This document shows positions 55,740-62,642 of a DNA stretch of 64,000 nucleotides, piece by piece. The position numbers and the translations under genes are program-made. The stretch spans positions 1-64,000 of the forward strand of contig NZ_JFBL01000016.1 of NCBI RefSeq assembly GCF_000597725.1, given 5' to 3'. The DNA is from Sulfurospirillum arcachonense DSM 9755 (GTDB lineage Bacteria > Campylobacterota > Campylobacteria > Campylobacterales > Sulfurospirillaceae). Position 1 is the stretch's first letter. Each line of letters begins with the position of its first letter. The notes under the pieces were generated by a model. That model saw only the letters and a list, made by a program, of their open reading frames with translations, was not told the DNA's origin and did not search any database.

Positions 55740-55762
55740 TATACTTTGAACATTAAAGTATA
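55740..55762 (+). promoter_or_regulatory. Perfect inverted repeat directly before a ribosome site
   Basis: TATACTTT-N7-AAAGTATA ends one base before the GGAG ribosome site of the DUF3817 gene. It could be an operator for a dimeric repressor or an RNA hairpin next to the ribosome site. Confidence 0.5.
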
Positions 55763-55774
55763 TGGAGATTTGAT

Positions 55775-56089
55775 TTGTTTAGTTCATCTTTAAAACGTTT
55801 TAGAATAATTACTTTTGTTGAGGGAGTTTCTTTTTTAACACTTTTGTTTATAGCTATGCCTATAAAATATATTGGGGGAAATCCCATACCTGTAAAAATA
55901 GTTGGTATGGCACATGGATTACTTTTTTTTGTATTTTTATTTTGTTTGTATCAAGCAGCAGTAGAGTATAAGTGGAGTAAAAAGTTTAGTTTTTTTGCTA
56001 TTGTATTTTCTTGTATACCTTTTGGTACATTCATTTTAGATTCTGATTTGAAGAAAAAACAGTTAATATTGGCTCAACAAAAGAAGTAG
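55775..56089 (+). CDS. DUF3817 family inner-membrane protein
   Basis: A 104-residue protein with three hydrophobic segments. The family pattern is FRIITFVEGVSFLTLLFIAM, then GNPIPVKIVGMAHGLLFF and FGTFILDSDLKK. It starts at TTG 55775 with GGAG seven bases upstream. DUF3817 proteins are small membrane proteins of unknown function. An inverted repeat lies just before the ribosome site. It faces the aldolase-like gene with three bases between the stops. Confidence 0.85.
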   Translation: MFSSSLKRFRIITFVEGVSFLTLLFIAMPIKYIGGNPIPVKIVGMAHGLLFFVFLFCLYQAAVEYKWSKKFSFFAIVFSCIPFGTFILDSDLKKKQLILAQQKK

Positions 56090-56092
56090 TTT

Positions 56093-56674
56093 TTATCTGC
56101 CTCTATTAAATTCATGAGAATAGTATAGAAGTTGACAACTGTTTTCTAGTAAAGCAATAGTTTTTGCAAGTTGAAGCATATCTCTGTCATATGCGTAAAG
56201 ACCATATCCTTTTATAACTATAATATTAGTATTTTTCTCTCTTAAATATCTATATATTTCGATATCAGCTCTTTCATACCAATCTTCAAATTGTTTTGGG
56301 TCATAAACAGGAATAGAATCAAAATGCATAGAACCAAAATAGTCTTTGGGTGTAATTGTATCGTGCATTAAAGAGTAGGCCATGATAAAGGGAGGCATTG
56401 CATAACAAATATATTTTGCTTCATTTATATTTTTGTAAATATTAAGATGAATATCTGCATCAAGACTTGCTTCATTCCATCTATAATCTTTTTTAGAATA
56501 TAACTCTATAAAATCTTCATCTTTTATATCATCAAATATAGTATCTTTTTTGTTAATAAAAAATTTTGTTTGTTCGATTCTTGCAGAAAGTGAACCATGA
56601 AATATACCAATAAAATCTTTTCTAAACATAGATAAAGAGATATGTTTTAAGTCTTTAAGTAGATACTTTTGCAC
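56093..56674 (-). CDS. Class II aldolase/adducin-like protein lacking its metal-binding histidines
   Basis: A 193-residue protein with the class II aldolase layout: IFHGSLSARIEQTKFFINKK, the acidic residue in NEASLDADIHLNIY, then CYAMPPFIMAYS and VIKGYGLYAYDRDM. In active relatives the last two blocks read HTHPP and RGHG and supply three zinc-binding histidines. Here these are Y91, M93 and Y157. The fold seems kept but the usual metal site is gone, so it is probably not an aldolase in the usual sense. It may bind a sugar phosphate or act as a regulator. It stands alone. Confidence 0.75.
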   Translation of the reverse strand: MQKYLLKDLKHISLSMFRKDFIGIFHGSLSARIEQTKFFINKKDTIFDDIKDEDFIELYSKKDYRWNEASLDADIHLNIYKNINEAKYICYAMPPFIMAYSLMHDTITPKDYFGSMHFDSIPVYDPKQFEDWYERADIEIYRYLREKNTNIIVIKGYGLYAYDRDMLQLAKTIALLENSCQLLYYSHEFNRGR

Positions 56675-56735
56675 AAATTAACCTTTTTTTATTACATAGT
56701 TTGGTATTATAACAGAAAATATAGCAGGACAGAAA

Positions 56736-57638
56736 TTGAATATACCTCATATACCCGTATTGTTAAATGAAGTCAAAGAAACTTTTAAAGATATAAATGA
56801 TGGATATATTGTTGATTGTACAGTAGGTTATGGTGGGCATAGTGAAGCTTTATTAGAACAAAATCCAAATATAAAATTGATATGTTGTGATCAAGATGCA
56901 GAAGCAATAGCATTTAGTAAAAAAAGGCTTGAAAAGTTTGGTGAAAGAGTTATCTTTGAGCATGCAAAATTTTCTACTGTGATCGAAAAGTATTTAGATT
57001 ATCCAATTCATGGTATTTTGGCTGATATTGGTGTTTCTTCATTGCAACTTGATAAAAAAAGTAGAGGTTTTGGTTTTGAGAGTGATACTCTTGATATGAG
57101 GATGAACCCAGAAAATCCAATTAGTGCAAAAAATGTTGTAAATGAATATTCTCAAGAGCAATTAGAAGAAATTTTAAGAGAATATGGTGAAATGAGAGAT
57201 TTTAAAAGAGTTGCTAAGACAATAGTAGACAATAGACCTTTTGAAAGTTCACGAGAATTAGCTACAGTTTTAAAAAAACTGGGAGGAAAACCAAAGATTC
57301 ATCCAGCGACTCTACCTTTTCAAGCTATTAGAATTGAGGTCAATAATGAGCTTGGAGAATTAGATGAGTTATTAGAATCAATTTACAATTCTAAACTCAA
57401 AAATTCTTTAGTAGCAATTATCTCTTTTCACTCTTTAGAAGATAGAATAGTGAAAAAAACATTTAAGCTTTGGACACAAAACTGTATATGCCCCGCAGGT
57501 GTTATGAAGTGTGAGTGTGGCAATAACCATTCTCTTGGTAAAGTGATAACTAAAAAGCCAATAATCCCTACAAAAGAAGAGGAAAAAATAAATCCTCGTA
57601 GTAGAAGTTCTAAAATGAGAGTGTTTAAATTAAAATGA
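56736..57638 (+). CDS. rsmH: 16S rRNA (cytosine(1402)-N(4))-methyltransferase RsmH
   Basis: A 300-residue protein starting at TTG 56736 with AGGAC upstream. HIPVLLNEVKETF, the SAM motif DCTVGYGGHSEALLE, ILADIGVSSLQLDKKSRGFG and LVAIISFHSLEDRIVK are all standard RsmH blocks. It methylates C1402 of 16S rRNA in the decoding centre. It overlaps the ftsL-like gene by four bases (ATGA), the usual head of the division-wall gene cluster, here reduced to two genes. Confidence 0.97.
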   Translation: MNIPHIPVLLNEVKETFKDINDGYIVDCTVGYGGHSEALLEQNPNIKLICCDQDAEAIAFSKKRLEKFGERVIFEHAKFSTVIEKYLDYPIHGILADIGVSSLQLDKKSRGFGFESDTLDMRMNPENPISAKNVVNEYSQEQLEEILREYGEMRDFKRVAKTIVDNRPFESSRELATVLKKLGGKPKIHPATLPFQAIRIEVNNELGELDELLESIYNSKLKNSLVAIISFHSLEDRIVKKTFKLWTQNCICPAGVMKCECGNNHSLGKVITKKPIIPTKEEEKINPRSRSSKMRVFKLK

Positions 57639-57931
57639 ATAGTGATAAGTCAGAATTATTAGAAGAGTATGATGAAGAGCAACAAAAAGAGAAAAATTTA
57701 GATTTTAAGTTTTTATTTCTTGTTTATCTCTCTTTAGCAGTTGCTTTTTCAATAGTTTTACCAAAAATTTATATTAAAAACCAAATTTATTATATCAGTA
57801 GAGATATTCATAAGTTATATTCTGAATACTCCGTACTCCAAGAAGAAAACATATATTTAAATCAAAAATTAGAATCTATTCGGTTTAAAAATCAGGTTTT
57901 AGATTCAGTTTTTATTGAATTAAAGGAATAA
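57635..57931 (+). CDS. ftsL: FtsL-like cell division protein
   Basis: A 98-residue bitopic protein. An acidic cytoplasmic N-terminus of ~25 residues precedes one membrane helix (FLFLVYLSLAVAFSIVLP). A periplasmic coiled coil with heptads of leucine and isoleucine follows (SEYSVLQEENIYLNQKLESI). Size, topology and position after rsmH identify FtsL, which links FtsB to FtsQ and FtsW/FtsI. No ftsI follows; instead an RND pump gene starts two bases later. Confidence 0.8.
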   Translation: MNSDKSELLEEYDEEQQKEKNLDFKFLFLVYLSLAVAFSIVLPKIYIKNQIYYISRDIHKLYSEYSVLQEENIYLNQKLESIRFKNQVLDSVFIELKE

Positions 57932-57933
57932 AA

Positions 57934-60900
57934 TTGATCCGAGCATTTGTAAAATTTGCAGTTGATAAAAATGTACTTAACCATATATTTCTAATATTTC
58001 TTATAGTATTAGCAGTTTTTTCTTATAATCAAATTCCAAAAGAAATATTTCCTCCTTCAAATTTAGATGCAATTTCAATTACAGGTAGTTACACAGGAAC
58101 TAGTCCTGATGTGCTTGATAAGATTGCTGTAAAAAATATAGAAGATGACATAGTAAATTTAACTGATATTGATCGTATAGAGAGTGATATTATCAATGGA
58201 GCTTTTAACATAGTTGTATATCTTAAAAGTGGAGCTAATCGTGGAGAAATTTTAGATGATATTAAAGATGTCATTTCTTCAAGAAGAACAGATTTGCCTA
58301 GTGACATGGATGAACCTGTTGCAAAGATATTAACTACAACTTATCCCTTAGTTTCTATTGCTATAGCAAGTAAAAATAGTTCTAAAAGTAAGATGCTTGA
58401 AGTTGCCAATGAAATAAAGTCTAAACTTTCTAAAATAGAAGATTTGAGTGATATTAGTATTAGAGGTGATTCAGATAGAGAGCTTGTTTTTAAAATAGAT
58501 GATAAAAAGCTGAGTGCTTATGGAATTGCTACGAGCGAGTTTGCCACTGCTCTTGCCTCTTTGAGTGAAGTTTTTCCTGTAGGTATTATTAAACAAAAAG
58601 GAGATCATCTTTTTATTAGTACATATGCAGGTGAAAAAGATATAGATAAGCTAAATAATACAATATTAAATATAAGTGGTAAAAAAATTTATCTTAAAGA
58701 TTTAGCAAATGCTGAGTTTACATATGCTGATGTCACAGAGTTATCTCATTTTGATGGAAAACCAAATTTATCGATTAGTATTAATAAAGCAAAAACAGGA
58801 AATGCTATAGCCTTAGTAAAAGATATTAAAAAAATTCTAAAAACATATGAGAAAAAATATACAGACTTGACATTTAAAACTTACTCAGATTCTTCTATTT
58901 GGATTAGAAATCGTTTAAATACTGTTATTTCAAATATTATTTTTGGTCTTATCTTAGTAGGATTTTCTGTTTGGATTTTTATTAGTGGTCGTATAGCTTT
59001 TGTTGTAACTTTAGGAATTCCTGTAAGTTTTATGATAGGTTTGGTTGCTGCTGAATTTATAGGGTATAGTCTCAATATGCTTTCACTTTTAGGTGCTCTA
59101 ATAGCCTTAGGAATGCTTGTGGATGAAGCGATTGTTGTTGCTGAAAATATATATAGGCATCTTGAAAAAGGTGATTCACCTAGAGAAGCTGCAATAAATG
59201 GAAGTGTTGAGATGTTTCCTGCTGTTTTAACAGCAACAATAACCACTGTATGTGCTTTTTTACCACTTCTTATTATGAGTGGAGAGATGGGCGTGTTTAT
59301 GCGTTTATTACCTATAATGATATCAATTCTTCTCATTAGTTCATTATTTGAAGCATTTTATTTTTTGCCTCTCCATGCTAAAGATTTTTTAGTAGTTAAA
59401 AATAAAACTAAGAAAAATGAATCTTTTTGGTTAGTTTTAAATGATCGATATTCAAAAATATTAAATTTTTTATTACACCATCAAAAAGTAGTTTTAAGTC
59501 TCTTTTTGATTGTTGTTATCTCTTCTATTGTAGTTTTAGGTAAAAAAAGTAAGTTCCAATTGTTTCCCGATTTTGATACAACACAAATCTATGTAAGCGG
59601 AAAAGTAAATATAAACAATGATATTGAAGATACACAAAAAATAGTAAATAAAATAGAAAAAATACTTCTTACAAAACTAGAAGATGATGATATATCATCG
59701 ATAGCCTCAGTATCTGGTTTTATGCTTGATGCTAAGTATGAACCTCATGTTGCAGAGAATAACTTTCATATTTTTATTGATCTTCATGATAGAGTTGCAG
59801 AAAATGTTTTTAATAAATACATCAATCCTTATCTTTCACCAGAGTATGATGATAGTGATATGATAAGAAATAGAAGTGCTAATGAAGTTTTGGAAGAGAT
59901 TAAAAAATATACTTTAGAATTATCAAAAAATGGTGAATTTGAAGAGTTTAGAGCTATAGTGCCAGGGGCTGGTATAGTTTCGAGTGATGTTGAAATTGCT
60001 CTTAGTGGTGGTGATAATAAACTAATCAAAAAAGCTGTTGATAAACTGACCCTTGCTATGAAAAAAGAAAAAGGTGTTTTTAATGTTGATAATGATTTAA
60101 AATTAGGTAAAAAAGAGTTAAAACTTAGAGTAAATCAATATGGACAAGTATTAGGTTTCAATGAAAAGATAATATCTTCTATATTAAGACCATATTTTTT
60201 CAAAGCAGAAGTCTCAAAGATGTTTTATAATGGTGAATTAATCAAAATACGTTCTCAAGAAAAGATGAAAGATACTTATGAATCAATATCTACCTTTTAT
60301 GTCAATATCCCTGGTTCACAGAAAAAAGTTCGATTGAATGAAGTTGTAGATTTTGAATTTAAAGATGGATATTCTAATATATATAAAGATGGCGGTGTAA
60401 GAATTAGTTCTGTATTTGGTTCATTAAAAAAAGCAGAGATTACTTCAAATGAGCTTTTAGCAAAGCTGGAGCCTTTACTTGATGAGTTTAGAAAAGAAGG
60501 ACTCAATGTTATAATAAAAGGCGAAGCTCAAGAAAATGAAAAAATACAAGAAGAGATGGGTAAAGCAGCAGTTATAGCAATATTTCTTATCTTTTTAGCA
60601 CTTATTTGGATGTTTGATTCTGTTATCCTTTCAGTGATACTTTTAACAACCATACCTTTGTCTTTACTTGGAGTTTTAGGTGGACATATCATCATGGGAT
60701 TAAATCTAACTATGCCAGGACTTTTGGGCATAGTAGGACTTAGTGGAGTTGTTGTGAATGATGGGATTATTATGATGGATTTTATAAAAAAAGCCACAAG
60801 TATAAAAGATATCGTAAAATTTGCTACTATGAGACTTAGACCAATTCTTTTAACATCGATTACAACTATATTAGGTTTATCTACACTTATCTTTTTTGCA

Positions 60901-61035
60901 GCAGGGCAGGCTGTGATACTCCAACCAATGGCAGTATCACTTGGTTTTGGTTTGGCTTGGGCTACTGTATTGAATCTTTTGTATCTACCAGTCTTATATA
61001 CAATAGTCAAAGGACGTAAATTAGATGCAAATTGA
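57934..61035 (+). CDS. RND-superfamily efflux permease (AcrB-like)
   Basis: A 1033-residue inner-membrane protein starting at TTG 57934. An N-terminal helix and a large periplasmic domain are followed by helices around residues 335-480, with GALIALGMLVDEAIVVAENI (helix 4 acidic residues). The layout is then repeated, with GIVGLSGVVVNDGIIMMDFI near residue 935. It should form a proton-driven trimer that exports drugs, metals or lipids. No adaptor or outer-membrane channel gene adjoins it. It is coupled to ftsL (2 bases) and rmuC (11-base overlap), an unusual place for a pump. Confidence 0.94.
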   Translation: MIRAFVKFAVDKNVLNHIFLIFLIVLAVFSYNQIPKEIFPPSNLDAISITGSYTGTSPDVLDKIAVKNIEDDIVNLTDIDRIESDIINGAFNIVVYLKSGANRGEILDDIKDVISSRRTDLPSDMDEPVAKILTTTYPLVSIAIASKNSSKSKMLEVANEIKSKLSKIEDLSDISIRGDSDRELVFKIDDKKLSAYGIATSEFATALASLSEVFPVGIIKQKGDHLFISTYAGEKDIDKLNNTILNISGKKIYLKDLANAEFTYADVTELSHFDGKPNLSISINKAKTGNAIALVKDIKKILKTYEKKYTDLTFKTYSDSSIWIRNRLNTVISNIIFGLILVGFSVWIFISGRIAFVVTLGIPVSFMIGLVAAEFIGYSLNMLSLLGALIALGMLVDEAIVVAENIYRHLEKGDSPREAAINGSVEMFPAVLTATITTVCAFLPLLIMSGEMGVFMRLLPIMISILLISSLFEAFYFLPLHAKDFLVVKNKTKKNESFWLVLNDRYSKILNFLLHHQKVVLSLFLIVVISSIVVLGKKSKFQLFPDFDTTQIYVSGKVNINNDIEDTQKIVNKIEKILLTKLEDDDISSIASVSGFMLDAKYEPHVAENNFHIFIDLHDRVAENVFNKYINPYLSPEYDDSDMIRNRSANEVLEEIKKYTLELSKNGEFEEFRAIVPGAGIVSSDVEIALSGGDNKLIKKAVDKLTLAMKKEKGVFNVDNDLKLGKKELKLRVNQYGQVLGFNEKIISSILRPYFFKAEVSKMFYNGELIKIRSQEKMKDTYESISTFYVNIPGSQKKVRLNEVVDFEFKDGYSNIYKDGGVRISSVFGSLKKAEITSNELLAKLEPLLDEFRKEGLNVIIKGEAQENEKIQEEMGKAAVIAIFLIFLALIWMFDSVILSVILLTTIPLSLLGVLGGHIIMGLNLTMPGLLGIVGLSGVVVNDGIIMMDFIKKATSIKDIVKFATMRLRPILLTSITTILGLSTLIFFAAGQAVILQPMAVSLGFGLAWATVLNLLYLPVLYTIVKGRKLDAN

Positions 61036-62194
61036 TAATACCGTTTTATTGTTTGTTTTGATAGGAATCACTCTTATTTCAGCACTTACAATAGTTTTTT
61101 TGATTAAAAATTTATTTGAAAAACAAAAAGAATTTTTATATACAAAAATCGAGCAAATAGATAGACGAGTTTTAGAAAATGCAAAAAATACAACTTCACA
61201 AATAGAAAAAAATGCGGAGCTTTTTATAAAGATATCAAATTCTCAACAACTTATGCGAAATGAGCAACAAAAAAGCTTATATGAGATGAGTAAAGAGATA
61301 AAAGAACAAAGTTCTAAAGATATGGAAAAACTATCTTTAAAAGTTGAGGAAAACTTACAAAATATTAATGAAAAAGTGGAAAAAAGACTTGAAAAGGGTT
61401 TTGAAAATATAGATAAAACCTTTAAAGATATTATTGTAGGAATTGCTAAAATAGGGGAAGCACAGAAAAAAATAGAGACTTTAAGTACAGATGTAAACTC
61501 TTTACAAAATGTTCTAACTGATAAAAAATCACGAGGTATTTTTGGTGAAGTACAACTAGGCTCTATTTTAAATTCTATTTTTGGTGAAAAAAGAGATTTA
61601 TATGATTTGCAATATAGTTTTACAAGTGGTGTTATTGTAGATGCTGTTGTAAAAGCACCAGAGCCATTAGGGCTTATTGGTATAGATTCAAAATTTCCAA
61701 TGGAAAATTATACCCGTATGGTTGAAGATAAAACTTTTACGAGTGATTTTAGGCAAAATATTAAAAAACATGTAAATGATATAGCTTCAAAATACATCAT
61801 AAAAGGAACTACTGCCGACATGGCAATACTTTTTTTACCAGCTGAAGCAATATTTGCAGAGATTAATGCTTATCATGAAGAGTTGATAGATTATGCAAGA
61901 AAAAAAGGTGTTTGGATAGCTTCACCAACTACTATTATGGCACTTTTAACAACAATAACAGCAATTGTGAGAGATATAAAAACACAAGAACAAGCTAAAA
62001 AAATTCAAGAAGAGCTTTTAAAACTTTCATCAAACTTTAAATTGTATAAAAAGAGATGGGATAACCTTTCTAAGCATATCGAAACAGTAAATAAAGATGT
62101 AAAAGAGATTACCACTTCGACGAATAAAATATCAAATGAGTTTGAACGAATAGAGAGGGTTGAATTTGAAGATGATATTAAGTTGCCTTTATAA
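61025..62194 (+). CDS. rmuC: DNA recombination protein RmuC
   Basis: A 389-residue protein. An N-terminal membrane helix (LLFVLIGITLISALTIVFLI) is followed by a long coiled coil (about 40-165). The RmuC core follows: KSRGIFGEVQLGSILNSIF, IGIDSKFPMENYTRM and ILFLPAEAIFAEI. The core has a restriction-endonuclease-like fold with the DSK motif. It limits DNA inversions and can oppose foreign DNA. Its start overlaps the RND gene by 11 bases. Confidence 0.95.
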   Translation: MQIDNTVLLFVLIGITLISALTIVFLIKNLFEKQKEFLYTKIEQIDRRVLENAKNTTSQIEKNAELFIKISNSQQLMRNEQQKSLYEMSKEIKEQSSKDMEKLSLKVEENLQNINEKVEKRLEKGFENIDKTFKDIIVGIAKIGEAQKKIETLSTDVNSLQNVLTDKKSRGIFGEVQLGSILNSIFGEKRDLYDLQYSFTSGVIVDAVVKAPEPLGLIGIDSKFPMENYTRMVEDKTFTSDFRQNIKKHVNDIASKYIIKGTTADMAILFLPAEAIFAEINAYHEELIDYARKKGVWIASPTTIMALLTTITAIVRDIKTQEQAKKIQEELLKLSSNFKLYKKRWDNLSKHIETVNKDVKEITTSTNKISNEFERIERVEFEDDIKLPL

Positions 62195-62281
62195 AAAAAA
62201 TTATAAAAGTATATTTTAGGATTTATATAGGTAAATAGAACAAATAAATCTATTTTAAATATGGTTATTTAAAGGAATTTT

Positions 62282-62631
62282 ATGAGAAAAAAATTTTATA
62301 GATTTAGACGTTGGAAATTTTTTTATAAAAGCATATAAAAGATTGGGCGTATGAAAAAGAGTATCGTTTAATTTTAAATAGTGTATTAAATCATAAAATA
62401 GAAGAAAAAAATAGATACTTAAAGTATAATTTTAGTAGCTTAAAAGGATTGATTTTTGGTATTAAAACTTCTATCGAAGAAAAAATAAAAGTCATAGAGA
62501 TTATTGAAAAAAAATGTAAAATAGAAAATAGAAATGATTTTGAGTTTTATCAAGCTTATTATTGTCATAGAAATAAAAATATACAACATCGAAAAATGAG
62601 TTTTATAAAATTTGATAAAATAAACGTATAA
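62282..62631 (+). pseudogene. Remnant of a DUF2971 gene (start and C-terminal part, middle deleted)
   Basis: The 448-base stretch between rmuC and the wall-hydrolase gene holds this relic and otherwise only AT-rich spacer. An ATG at 62282 with AAAGGA upstream opens 18 codons (MRKKFYRFRRWKFFYKSI) and stops. In another frame from 62329, KHIKDWAYEKEYRLI, LKGLIFGIKTS and FEFYQAYYCHRNKNI match the C-terminal part of DUF2971 proteins (W-x-YEKEYR, viFG). About 150 central codons appear lost. DUF2971 genes are often found near mobile or defence genes. The stretch is even more AT-rich than its surroundings. Confidence 0.65.
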
Positions 62632-62642
62632 TCTTTTTATAA

